Below are positions 12,001-22,270 of a stretch of 64,000 bases of DNA, one piece after another. The position numbers and the translations under genes are program-made. The stretch is from Bolinopsis microptera (lineage: Eukaryota > Ctenophora > Tentaculata > Lobata > Bolinopsidae), in the NCBI RefSeq assembly GCF_026151205.1, contig NC_087079.1, forward strand, positions 14,446,445 to 14,510,444, in the 5' to 3' direction. The notes beneath the pieces were generated by a model. The model saw nothing but the letters and a program-made list of their open reading frames with translations. It had not been told where the DNA came from and ran no database searches. Positions within the stretch are counted from its first letter, which is position 1. The number at the start of each line of letters is the position of its first letter.

Positions 12001-15000
12001 TTCCCTGACCTGTAACCACTGTATCCGAACTTGCAGAAGTGGATGGAGCGACGAGCCAGAGGGTCATCAGATGATCGTTATAATCGATCCCTGTCAGACA
12101 CACGCTACTCCTGTAGTCAGACCGACAAGATCAAATCCTGCACCTACAACTTCTCGTACCACCGCTGTTCGTCCTAGCAGCGTCCTAGCACTACAGTACT
12201 GCCTCGATGTTGAACTTCTACGACCTCACCAATTCTGTGAAGATTGTCAGACCTACATGGAGCTGAAGTCCTGTTCCCCTGCCATGTTTCGAGATGGATT
12301 CTATTGGTCCTGTGCTGGAGCTGTGCACACCCTCTCCATCAGAGCTGCAAGTATTATCTCTAATCGGAGTATCTCCTTATCCTCTTTTCTACATCTATTG
12401 TGGTTATTCTGCAACGGTACAAGTGTGGCAGACGCTGCTAGGATCCTGTCGATGAATGAGAAAACTGTGCGATCCCTCTACTAGTCCCTCCGCAACGACG
12501 CTTCAGTAAGACGGTGTTACAACCAAGATATACCTCGACTTATAAGCATTATATTTGGCTGAAATGTGGATTTATACGATAATATTTAATGTGGTTATGT
12601 AAATTGTAATCATCGATAACCACTATTATGCAATTTACTATCAGTTCGATATAATTTACTTCGTTTTTGAATCTCAATAATTGTGCATTAATTTATATCG
12701 TTACCAATTTCAAATACTGACACAGCCTAACCCGCAACGCAGTGATTTCAATTGTAGGTGGTAACTGCAGTTTCAGTTAAATAGATAAATTTGAGAAAAA
12801 ATTAATTAATGATTCAACTTTTTTATTGAGATCGTCCCTCCAAGCAGACATCTCATTTTAAGGATCGTAACTTGATACAGAGATCCATTTGAGAGACTGT
12901 AACCTGAAGTGAAAATCTCACAAGTCAGAAATTATATCTCGGGGTTACCCTGTTTTAAATTTAGCTGTACTCTAACCGTGCTTTAACCGTGTCTTAGTTA
13001 ACCACTTGTATGTTTATAGGTTATATTTCCCCAACCGTGTGTTAACTGTGGCTTAAGCGACCATAATGGTTGCTTATGGGTAGTTTGTGCCTTAATTGAC
13101 TGTGCCTTTACCGTGCCTTAACCGACAACCGTGCGTAGCTACATTACCGAATTGCCCAAATACATTTATAAGTACTCAATAACAATACACGACTTAATCC
13201 GATATAAGTACGATAATGGATATTTTCAGCTCGCTGGACACCCTGGGTGTGTCTTGGTTACATGACTCTGACATACTCTCTCTTCTGAATCCAGCTGGGT
13301 TCAAGTTCAACCTCTCCTACCTTAACCTTGCTGAGTCCAACATTACTGATATCAGCCTCTTTCACCTTGCTAGATCAACTCAGGTAACCCACTAACCCGG
13401 TATAGTATGATCCATTGCAATTGGTTCGTTCCATAAGTACGACGTACTGCGTACGTACTTCTGGTTATTGGTCATTTACGATTTGTCTACTCGAAAATGG
13501 AAGTTGAAATTAATTACGAGGAGTGATAGTTTGTGATTTCATATTAATCAGTCAGTAAATTCCGAGGAATCACCTAGTTAACCCTAGAGTTGATAAATAT
13601 TTGTAATTCAATCTCTCATCTCCATCATCTGCCTCTTTCAATATTGAGAAGATTTGAAAATTTGTAATATTCGCAGAACAGCCAGTAATTAATCAGAATC
13701 AGAACTCAAAACTACTCAAAACCAATTTTGTGACGAATAGATAAGGAGCATCACCTACTATATATACCCCTTAAGCTACATAAAACCGGACCAATCCAAT
13801 CTTAATGCCAAATTAAATTTTGTCGCGAAACTCTGACCCTCACATTTCTGAACTTTAACCTTGAGTCTGGAAGCGCTAATTGCATATTTCAGTTGAAGAG
13901 TCTCAATCTAAGTTGGTGTGATGAGGTGACCGATGTGGGATTGTCCCGAGTGATAACCAGTAATTCCTCTTCGTTGCAGACACTCATGAGTAAGTTTTAG
14001 TCATTTATTAGTTAAACTAGTTTAATTGTTTTTTGTATCACGCTTGTCAGTTGTCTTGTCCCATAATCATGTTGTTATGTTAGATTTTGTTTGATTGTTG
14101 CCGAATTTTTAAGATTGAAAGTTTGAACTTTGAAACTTAAGCGTTATTAATTTTTGCAGTAAGACAGTGTGGAATTGGTGTTGGCACCTTGAAGGCTATC
14201 GCAAAATGTTCTAACCTGGTCCAACTTGACATTTCAACTAACGTGGAGATATCAGGTAGTAAATATAGGTGATAAATTAGATATATATCCAAGCATTTTG
14301 TTATTTTATCACTGATGTCGTGAAATACAGTACATTGAATATAATACAGTACATCGATTTAATTCGAATATACAGTACATTGAATAATGAATATACATTG
14401 AATATACCATTATTATATGTATGAAATCTACCATTTAGTCTCACTTTTATTATCCTACTTTTTTTGAACATCCCAACATATAAATGTAAACCCTCTCCTT
14501 TTCAGATGAGGTATGGACTCCACTAGCAGTAGGATTACCTCGCCTCCAAGAACTGGATGCCAGCTGGGTCTTTGGAATGAGAGACACTAAGCTAGCCCTG
14601 CTCTTTCATCACTGTCACGAGTTAAGGAAGCTCACTATTGACGGCCACAAGCAGATTACTACAGACCTGTTTAGGAAGATGGTTGTTACAATGGAGGTAT
14701 GATAATATAATTATCGATGAATGTGATTTGTGGGAAGACTAGCATGATATTCATCTTTATTGATAAGACTTTTTAAGCCTATAATGTATGACAAGTTAAG
14801 GTTTGTGCTAATGTATAATAACCACTATTACTTCTCCTACAGAATGGGAGAAGAGTACGAAGTGCTCAGTACGCTCCTCGCTTACAGTGAGTTGTATCAC
14901 AGTAGATCAATTTAAAATACATCTGCATACCAAAATACTTTCTTCAAGATATCAGCTTCCTAAAATAGTACAACTTGATGAAATGCCATATATTAAGTAT

Positions 15001-15205
15001 ATTAACATATTACTACAAGTTAACTAATATTATTAAAAATAACACATCACGTGGCTAACAAACCCGTGGCAGGTACATAAGTCTGCAGTATTGTAATGAT
15101 ATAGAGGATGAAGAGTTGTGGGAGATTGTACAACTGTGTCAGGGCAGTTTGACTGTCAAGAACTACTATGGTGATGATATCGAGTACAGTTTGCCTGATG
15201 ACTGA
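6003..15205 (+). CDS. Leucine-rich-repeat protein (AMN1/FBXL-type repeats), 13 exons
   Basis: Exons at 6003-6197, 6407-6561, 6807-6948, 7077-7221, 7400-7549, 7672-9173, 9391-9497, 13230-13383, 13893-13989, 14160-14255, 14506-14696, 14843-14886 and 15073-15205 all have GT-AG ends, and their phases close exactly, giving 1036 aa. LRRs of the cysteine-containing type (LVDLNLSLC-TISDEAF, LKSLNLSWCDEVTDVGL) lie on both sides of one large exon (7672-9173). That exon encodes an acidic, serine-rich stretch and then a helical, probably coiled-coil segment (about residues 480-630), an unusual insertion in an LRR solenoid. The repeats resemble F-box/LRR and AMN1 proteins, which suggests substrate recognition for a ubiquitin ligase, but I see no clear F-box. 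The start at 6003 is the first Met in the frame; a further 5' exon is possible. Confidence 0.8.
9312..9350. repeat. Perfect AT-rich palindrome in an intron
   Basis: AACAACAAATTGTTATA and its inverted copy TATAACAATTTGTTGTT are separated by about 5 nt of ATATA. The palindrome lies in the LRR gene intron 9174-9390. It would form a 17-bp hairpin. Confidence 0.7.
10055..11461 (+). pseudogene. 5'-truncated LINE, reverse-transcriptase C-terminal part
   Basis: A 468-aa frame. The start resembles the end of a LINE reverse transcriptase (LFDSLIKPILLYGAPIW), followed by the FLKWALGVHRKASN...GETGRIPL block seen after the polymerase in CR1/jockey-like and related elements. The catalytic polymerase motifs and endonuclease are missing, as expected of 5' truncation. 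About 110 bp after the stop there is a short tandem tail (taatcctgtg repeated near 11568-11592), a usual LINE 3' end. It lies inside the Merlin element and the first Met is arbitrary. Confidence 0.7.
11882..12484 (+). pseudogene. Merlin/IS1595-type transposase, N-terminal fragment with CCHC knuckle
   Basis: A 200-aa frame. Residues about 19-30 form a CCHC zinc knuckle (CLHCGASGHIATIC). The C-terminal part (C-x2-C..., DGFYWSCAGAVHTLSIRAAS, then a helix-turn-helix-like segment ending TVRSLY) matches the N-terminal zinc-ribbon and linker of ISXO2-like transposases, which precede the DDE catalytic core. The core itself is missing after the stop, so no catalytic activity is expected. A zinc knuckle in front of this domain is not something I recall for the family. 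Confidence 0.6.
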
Positions 15206-15258
15206 TCATCTGATCCCGAAGATATTTGAATTTGCGATTCCTCCTTCACGTGAATACT

Positions 15259-15710
15259 CATCATTTTTGGTGTCGTGGAATTTCATGAATTTTTGAATTC
15301 CTTTAGATTTTAACAACATTTTGGCTACATTCATAACATTATGTATGTACAGACACTTCTTTTTTAGATATCGTTTAATTTGTAGAATAGTGCATATTTT
15401 CAATTGATTTTGATTGGATAATTTGAATGTAGTTTGGTTTATTATGAAGGTTTGTGATACTTGTTATGTACATAAAATTATTTATATATTTTCAACATTC
15501 ATAAAGGCGTAATTTTGTGAAATAAAATAAAAACAATATAGTCTGCAATATTTAATAAAAATGCTTTCTAGTGTTCTCTTGATTTATCAATTGTTCAGTT
15601 ATTCTTGAGAAAGTTTTATTCTGATGGTTTAATACTATAATATATTAAATTACATATACATGACATCAAATTATAAGTAACTTCTACCCACAGTTAGCTT
15701 GATGCAATGA
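15259..15710 (+). repeat. Truncated third copy of zinc-finger gene 3' end and flank
   Basis: From 15259 the sequence closely follows the last codons, 3' UTR and downstream flank of the zinc-finger gene ending at 19734 (shared phrases: tttggtgtcg, catgaattt, ggctacattcataacattatgt, aaggcgtaattttgtgaa, taagtaacttc, cacagttagcttg). It begins about 50 bp after the LRR gene stop codon. Its AATAAA near 15520 therefore probably serves as the poly(A) signal of the LRR gene. Confidence 0.8.
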
Positions 15711-15785
15711 GACCTAAACCTTGATGAGAGGCTAACCTCTCCCTCTTCCACCGACCTCTCCCTCTTCCACCGACCTGACTCACAC

Positions 15786-18009
15786 ATGCTTTATTTTGTG
15801 TTTCAAGCTGCTCTGTTATTGTTGTTTCCCATTATTCATTGCTCTGGAAATGAACTAGACTTGGCCAGTTTCTCCACCGTACTTCCAGAACTTCCAACAA
15901 TTCCAGGGAATGTATCGGGGTATTCAACTGAGGTTAAAAACACTTCAGAAACTTTGGTAACCAAGTCTAGCAATTCAGAAAACGGAGCGAAAATCTTCAA
16001 CACTCACAAACCAGCGACAATCTTCAACACTCACAAACCAGTCACAAAGACCCGCAGAGTAACGGAATATCCGAGAAATGATGAAGATAGGATTGATCGT
16101 ACTATTTATGTTAACAACATTGATGAGGCCTTTATTATTCTGAAGCGAGAAATTGAGGTTTATGTTGGAAAAAATGAACTAAATTACTCCTTGATAGTTC
16201 TCGAAGAAAGGTTTGAATTCAGGCACCTGATATCCATTTCTGAGCTTAACAAAATGTCCAACCTGCACCACGGCACGATTGGACTGAAGTTTAATCAGAA
16301 GTTGTTGTTGCACAACAAGTTTCTCCATCAATTTGAACTTTGGTGGGTACTTAGATCTTGCTCGCATCTTCCTTCAATTTACATCAACAAATGTAGAGTA
16401 CTTCCTATCGAATCAGACGATATTCTCATCAACATAGCAACAGCAGAGGCGCCCAGAACATTACTTCTCCGAATAAACAACACCACAAAATTCACAAAAA
16501 TAACAGGAATCTCTCCAAATGATGTGGGTTGTTATTGCAAGGAACACAGCTCGGTTGTAGAGTGCAGCCACTGTCTCGGATCTGCCTCACTAGAATACCT
16601 GCTCTTAACCATCAAGTCTTCCTCCACCCTCCAACTCTTCTCAACCTCCTCCACTCCTCCCATCTCAATAAAATTCAAACTTTTAGACATATCTAGAATA
16701 ATATCCATCAACTGTCTCTCCTCCTCCAAAGATTACATCAGTATCGATCTGAACCACGAGAAAACATCGCTTCTTCTTGAGTTCACACCGCGTGGTATCT
16801 CCAACAAAACTGACATCACCCTCCTAAGTTGTTCCACTCCAGACGGGAGGAGTACTAAGAAACTGTGTCAACTCACTGAGAGGAACCTGTCTCTACCTAT
16901 CCGACCCATGACCAAACTTCTCCCACACGAAAATATCATCATGAATATAAAAACTCCTCGGAGTGCTAGCTACGTTGTAACGTATTATTGGTCGGTTTCT
17001 GATAACCGACCTGAAAAAGTCACCCAGGTTATAGAGACGTCAGATAGACGGTACATGGGAAGTGCTTGTTTCAACAGCAGTTTAGTGGGGTGTGAAAGGA
17101 AGCACGTGATCGGGAACACGTGGGAGGGAGCACGTGGGAGGGATCACGTGATCGAGGACACGTGGGAGGGAGCACGTGGGCGAGATCATGTGGTCGGGAA
17201 CACATCTTATAATCGAGATCTTGATAAGAGAGGTTGGTTTTAGTTGTTTGCTTGATACTTTGATAATTTGTTATTTTTTTCAGTTTTGTGAAAATGTCAA
17301 ATCATGTTTAGACTACTTATACTTTGGATATGAAATAATGTAACAAATACAGGGTGATTAAAAATAATATTGGGATTTTGAGAATTGATTAGAAAAATTA
17401 TGAAGAAGCAAATTGTATGTCGTTGCCCATGTAGCCATTTCACTTTTTTATCAGCGTGGATTATGGCTGACTTAAAAACTAATCCTAAAATCTTTACATA
17501 TTGCAGGTGTAGAGGTAGAGCAAATGGTAGTGGTATGTAACTCCACCGACACCCCTATAGTCCTGTGTACCCCTCGTTTGATAGACGGTCCCTCACACAT
17601 TGGTCACGTGCCGGAACCACGTGCCCAGAACTCTCCGCTCCTACTGGCTCTAATGTATTGTGCTGTGGCGATTCTTTTTGTTTTGCTGGGATGTTTCGGT
17701 TACAAAATGAGGAGACTTCATCTGGTATGTTAATGTAGAGATTTGATGGTAGCTGCATTTATTTATCTTGTGTTATTTCAAATTTAGGTCTGGCTGAGTA
17801 CATATTTCAAATTGAGTCGAAAAATCGTATAATGGAAACTTTAAGAAATGCATATCATTTCACACCAAATACTGAAATGCTAAAACTGGTAACTATCCCA
17901 GGATCGACAGTGTGAGTACCACACTTACGCGCAGCCGGATTGTGTGCAACTACCAAGTCTGGACTACACTGGCATTGAAATACGTCACACAGACCACACA
18001 TATCACTAG
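15786..18009 (+). CDS. Single-pass type I membrane protein, 590 aa, unknown family
   Basis: Exons 15786-17232, 17507-17724 and 17902-18009 are in phase. The first 20 or so residues form a signal peptide (MLYFVFQAALLLLFPIIHC). The long extracellular part is rich in serine, threonine and N-glycosylation sequons, with one cysteine-rich patch (CYCKEHSSVVECSHC). A hydrophobic segment near residues 525-547 (LLALMYCAVAILFVLLGCFGY) is followed by basic residues (KMRR), giving a stop-transfer and a short cytoplasmic tail that contains several tyrosines. The end of exon 1 encodes an imperfect tandem repeat (TWEGARGRDHV), described separately. I do not recognise the family; a cell-surface receptor or adhesion protein is plausible from topology alone. 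Confidence 0.7.
17100..17205 (+). repeat. Coding minisatellite rich in CACGTG
   Basis: Within the first exon of the membrane protein, units of about 42 bp containing cacgtgggagggagcacgtg repeat roughly two and a half times. Each unit carries several CACGTG palindromes and encodes a copy of TWEGARGRDHV. Confidence 0.75.
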
Positions 18010-18948
18010 TTGTGTTACTGTTGAAAGTTTAATGGATTAATAACAATATTAATAACCAGGAGAATCCTTTAACGGATTAACGAGTCTTAACTTTAATTTT
18101 CAATTATAATATTTCACTTTCAGCCATAATGTTTTAGTCTTAAATTTTCAACCATAATTTTCAGCTATCATTTTTCAGCCGTAATTAATTTGATTTATTA
18201 CAAATTTATGATATTTTCATATACTGTAATTATTATTTTCAAATCATAATTTTTTAGTTATAATTATTAATCATAATTTAATAATTTAAACACTTTTATA
18301 TTATTTCGTGATTTTTATAACTTTGATAACTTTGATATTTGTTTTTATTTAATTGCTATAGCTAACAGTTAATTTATGATTAATTATTGAATATTTTATT
18401 TTATTGTTAATTTATACGTTTTATACGTTATTCTTGTTGCAACCAGAATCTGAAAATTAAACCTGACTTTAAAACTCAAGTTAACCTGTGCCACACATAA
18501 ATTATACGAAGAGAGCACCCTGAATTAGTCCCCTTAAAATATAACATTTAGATTATAGTTACTGCACATTATTTCGGGTCGTCTGCAGATTTGTTAATTA
18601 TTGAATGAACAGATTATATTGTTGTAAACTTGATCAGTTGATTTATTAATTCCTTCATTCCGTTGTGTTAATTTTTCCAATACTTCAGTTTGTCAAGTCA
18701 CGACTTATTTTTCCACGAGAATAGCAAACAGATTAATAGAAACTATTTCAACAAAGTAATAAGTTGTTGCCGATTCTTACACAGCGTCATCAATTTCTAA
18801 TTCACAGCGTCGTGAGCTTCTAATTCACCTGCTTACAAATGCACAGGAAGATGATTTAAACAATTGGTGTATTTTCAGGATGGAGCATTTTTGACTAAAT
18901 CTGAAACCTGAATTTGCAACTACCAGGTGACTATTAGAATAATCCATT
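18010..18948. other. Intergenic, very AT-rich, no gene seen
   Basis: Between the membrane protein and the first zinc-finger gene. The region 18100-18440 is simple AT-rich sequence with drifted repeats of the type ttcagccataattttc. The promoter of the zinc-finger gene must lie at the right end but no clear element stands out. Confidence 0.5.
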
Positions 18949-19734
18949 ATGACCTCTACTGTGAAGCTAGAATCTATCAAATACGAGGATTGTGCACACA
19001 TCTCAACTTGCACCTGCCATTTCAAAAATAAAAAAGAACCTCTAGTTGGTGACTTATGTGTTAATGACGCGTCCAATGGGGCTGAAATCAAGCAGGAAGA
19101 AAATGTAGATCATATAAAAGAGGAGCAGGAAATTGTCTATATTAGTATAGATTCTGACTCACCACCATTTAACTCACCATCATCAGACACTCAAGTAAAG
19201 AATCAGAATCCATTAGTTCGTTTTCCCATCATATCTGAACATTCACACAACTCTGTAGATGTCCAAATGGAAGTTGAAGTTTCAACGTCTAAACAGATAA
19301 CCAATAAAAAACCGCTTGGTCAGAAATGGGATAATCTCACCTGCACCATTTGTTCGCGTAACTTCACTAATCTTGGTCTTAGAAAGCACTACAAATTTGA
19401 ACATGGAGTCATTTTCGGTGTCGAGGAATTTCATGAATTTTTGAATTCCTCAGACACTGAACTAAAGAATCGGAATCCATTAGTTCGTTTTCCCATTATA
19501 TCTGAACATTCACACCACTTGCACTCTGTAGATGTCCAAATGGGAGTTGAAGTTTCAACGTCTAAACAGATAACCAATAAAAAACCGCTTGGTCAGAAAT
19601 GGGATAATCTCACCTGCACCATTTGTTCGCGTAACTTCACTAATCTTGGTCTTAGAAAGCACTACAAATTTGAACATGGAGTCATTTTCGGTGTCGAGGA
19701 ATTTCATGAATGTTTGAATTCCTTTAGATCTTAA
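18949..19734 (+). CDS. C2H2-like zinc-finger protein with SUMO-type N-terminal module, copy 1
   Basis: A 261-aa single-exon frame. Residues 1-70 contain four lysines in psi-K-x-E contexts (VKLE, IKYE, IKQE, IKEE), the SUMO-acceptor consensus. A hydrophobic strand beside acidic residues follows (IVYISIDSDS), the usual look of a SUMO-interacting motif. Then a finger-like unit (LTCTICSRNFTNLGLRKHYKFEH) occurs twice, because an 89-codon segment (267 bp) is tandemly duplicated at 19198 and 19465. A poly(A) signal AATAAA lies near 19954. It is a paralogue of the gene at 20149 and shorter by the loss of the middle and C-terminal fingers. Nuclear action is inferred from the fingers only. Confidence 0.75.
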   Translation: MTSTVKLESIKYEDCAHISTCTCHFKNKKEPLVGDLCVNDASNGAEIKQEENVDHIKEEQEIVYISIDSDSPPFNSPSSDTQVKNQNPLVRFPIISEHSHNSVDVQMEVEVSTSKQITNKKPLGQKWDNLTCTICSRNFTNLGLRKHYKFEHGVIFGVEEFHEFLNSSDTELKNRNPLVRFPIISEHSHHLHSVDVQMGVEVSTSKQITNKKPLGQKWDNLTCTICSRNFTNLGLRKHYKFEHGVIFGVEEFHECLNSFRS

Positions 19735-20148
19735 GAATATTTTGGCTACATTCATAACATTATGTATGTACAGACACTTCTTTTTTAGATATGGTTTAGT
19801 TTGTAAGTAGAATAGTGCATGTTTTCAATTGATTTTGATTGGATAATTTGAATGTAGTTTGGTTTATTATGAAGGTTTGTGATACTTGTTATGTACATAA
19901 AATTATATAATATATATTTTCAATATTCATAAAGGCGTAATTTTGTGAACTTAATAAAAACAATATAGTCTGCAATATTTTATAAATATGCTTTAGTGTT
20001 TTCTTGATTAATAAATTGTTCAGTTATTCTTTCAGAGTACGTTTTATATTGATGGTTTATAATATATTTTATAACGTATGCATGACATAAAATTATAAGT
20101 AACTTCATATTCTTCCCACAGTTAGCTTGACTATTAGAATAATCCATA

Positions 20149-22068
20149 ATGACTTCTACTGTGAAGTTAGAACCTATCAAATACGAGGATTGTACCCACA
20201 ACTCAACTAGCACCTGCCATTTCAAAAATAAAAAAGAACCTCTAGTTGGTGACTTATGTATTTATGACGCGTCCAATGGGGCTAAAATCAAGCAGGAAGA
20301 AAATGTAGATCATATAAAAGAGGAGCAGGAAATTGTCTATATAAGTATAGATTCTGACTCACCACCATCTGACTCACCACCATGTAACTCACCATCATCT
20401 GACACTCAAGTAAAGAATCAGAATCCATCAGTTCGTTTTCCCATCATATCTGAACATTCACACAACTCTGTAGATGTCCAAATGGAAGTTGAAGTTTCAA
20501 CGTCTAAACAGATAAACAATATTGTTGACTATGACGATGATTTGTTACTCTTGATATTGACCCCTGAACAAATCCACGCTCCACTCATTTCACCCTTCAT
20601 AGAAAATAGCAATGGTTCTAACCACCTACGATCGCCACAACCCTTACAAAAACATGACGTTGTATGCTCAAATACTAGTAATATATTAGATGGTAAGAAT
20701 AGGAAAATAAGACGTCCTAACAGGAGGGGACCTTGTCCTAAAATACTACCATCTCCTTTATATGACACTGATAGAGAAAACTGTCCACCATTTGATGACC
20801 CTTCCGTTTTCAAGCACCATAATCAAAATCAGGTGGTATGTACCGGAGCTCAGGATGAAAATCCAACTAGCAGTTCTAATAACACATCCTCTGATGTAAC
20901 CGATGGTCTAGCTTTGAACAACAGAACTTACAGCTACTTACCTATCTCAAAGGAAACAATGGATTTGTACCGAGAATCTATTGGTCGTTCTAGATCTGAA
21001 AGCGGTGAACAATTTTGTTCGAATGATAGTCAGACGGTTGATGAGGGATGTTCTGTTAAAGATAATGATGACGAAATCTGTAAAAAAGTGGCTAATATTC
21101 TGCAGAAGAAACGTAAAATAGCACCAAATCTGAACTCAAAAGAGGTTCGTGATGAAACGAGCAGTCTGACTACAGCACCGAAACTTAAAATAGTACAAAA
21201 TCTGAACTCCAAAGAGGCTAATGATGAAACAAGCAGTCCGACTATATCACCGAAACCTTTTCCATGTTCTAAATGCAGTCGTCGTTGCGTATCACAGAAG
21301 GAGTTAGACCAGCATACGGTGCTACACCGCATCTCAAATGTTAGGAAAACTCTTCCTCCTTCCAAGAAAAAAACAAGCAATCTGACTACAGCACCGAAAC
21401 CTTTTCCATGTTCTAAATGCAGTCGTCGTTGCGTATCACAGAAGGAGTTAGACCAGCATACGGTGCTGCACCGCATCTCAAATGTTAGGAAAACTCTTCC
21501 TCCTTCCAAGAAAAAAACAAGCAATCTGACTACAGCACCGGAACGCAAAATAGAACCAGAACTAAACTCAGACGATGAACGTGATGAAACAAGCAGTCCG
21601 ACTACAGCACTAAAACTGAACTACGAAAAAGAATATTGTGGTAAAAAACCGCTTGGTCTGAAATGGGAAAATCTCACCTGCACCATTTGTTCACGTAACT
21701 TCACTAATCTTGGTCTTAGAACGCACTACAAATTTGAACATGGAGTCCAGTTTCCTTTTCCATGTTCTAAATGCAGTCTTCGTTGTGTATCACAGAAGGA
21801 GTTGGACCAGCATACCACACTGCGCCACACTTCAAATGCTAGGAAAACTCTACCTTCTTCCAAGACCAAAGTCCAATCTGCTTCCAAGAACAAAGTCCAA
21901 TCCTCTTCCAAGAACAAAGTCCAATTAATGTCAAAACAAGTAAAAGCAAGAATTGCTATAAGGAATGTGAAAACTCCATCTGTAAAATGTATTGAATGTG
22001 GAGCAAGGCATACTTCAATTGTTGATCTGGACAAGCATATGGAGGACCAACATCCACTGATACCATAA
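20149..22068 (+). CDS. C2H2 zinc-finger protein with SUMO-type N-terminal module, copy 2
   Basis: A 639-aa single-exon frame, nearly identical to the upstream paralogue over the first 120 codons, including the psi-K-x-E cluster and the IVYISIDSDS motif. C2H2-type fingers follow: FPCSKCSRRCVSQKELDQH twice (a 144-bp tandem duplication at 21250 and 21394), LTCTICSRNFTNLGLRTHYKFEH, a third FPCSKC finger, and a last VKCIECGARHTSIVDLDKHMEDQH. The tail before the last finger repeats SSKNKVQ-type units. An AATAAA lies near 22174. The family is unnamed to me; it is probably a DNA-binding or chromatin protein, and SUMO dependence is an inference from short motifs. Confidence 0.8.
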   Translation: MTSTVKLEPIKYEDCTHNSTSTCHFKNKKEPLVGDLCIYDASNGAKIKQEENVDHIKEEQEIVYISIDSDSPPSDSPPCNSPSSDTQVKNQNPSVRFPIISEHSHNSVDVQMEVEVSTSKQINNIVDYDDDLLLLILTPEQIHAPLISPFIENSNGSNHLRSPQPLQKHDVVCSNTSNILDGKNRKIRRPNRRGPCPKILPSPLYDTDRENCPPFDDPSVFKHHNQNQVVCTGAQDENPTSSSNNTSSDVTDGLALNNRTYSYLPISKETMDLYRESIGRSRSESGEQFCSNDSQTVDEGCSVKDNDDEICKKVANILQKKRKIAPNLNSKEVRDETSSLTTAPKLKIVQNLNSKEANDETSSPTISPKPFPCSKCSRRCVSQKELDQHTVLHRISNVRKTLPPSKKKTSNLTTAPKPFPCSKCSRRCVSQKELDQHTVLHRISNVRKTLPPSKKKTSNLTTAPERKIEPELNSDDERDETSSPTTALKLNYEKEYCGKKPLGLKWENLTCTICSRNFTNLGLRTHYKFEHGVQFPFPCSKCSLRCVSQKELDQHTTLRHTSNARKTLPSSKTKVQSASKNKVQSSSKNKVQLMSKQVKARIAIRNVKTPSVKCIECGARHTSIVDLDKHMEDQHPLIP

Positions 22069-22270
22069 TTCTTTTTATGTAATATTGTTTTTCATCATGA
22101 TAATTGATAACCAGTAACCACAGTATATCTTTTTCTTCTTCAATATTTTAATGAACATTAAGTCGTAAATAGTAATAAAATTTTGATAATTCATGGTCAC
22201 CGTGCTAGATTTATCAACATTATAATAATATCGAGATTTGACCGACACTAATAATTCATTGTCTGGCAGA

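Larger units (their letters stand above)
9697..13156. mobile_element. Merlin-type DNA transposon, 3.46 kb, in an LRR gene intron
   Basis: Long terminal inverted repeats: GGTAATGTAGCTACGCACGGTT at the left is mirrored at the right end. Repeats of the phrase ACGGTTAAGGC and a shared block with TATAACCTATAAACATACAAGTGGTTAACTA (left) extend the arms to more than 120 bp. An 8-bp direct repeat, CAAATACA, flanks the element at 9689-9696 and 13157-13164. Inside is a fragment of an IS1016/IS1595 (ISXO2-like) transposase. An 8-9 bp target duplication plus that transposase is the Merlin superfamily pattern. A truncated LINE sits inside it, so the element is old and probably immobile. Confidence 0.75.

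Noticed and set aside
21030-21548. 172-codon minus-strand frame with internal repeats
   Set aside because: Antisense shadow of the duplicated zinc-finger segment.
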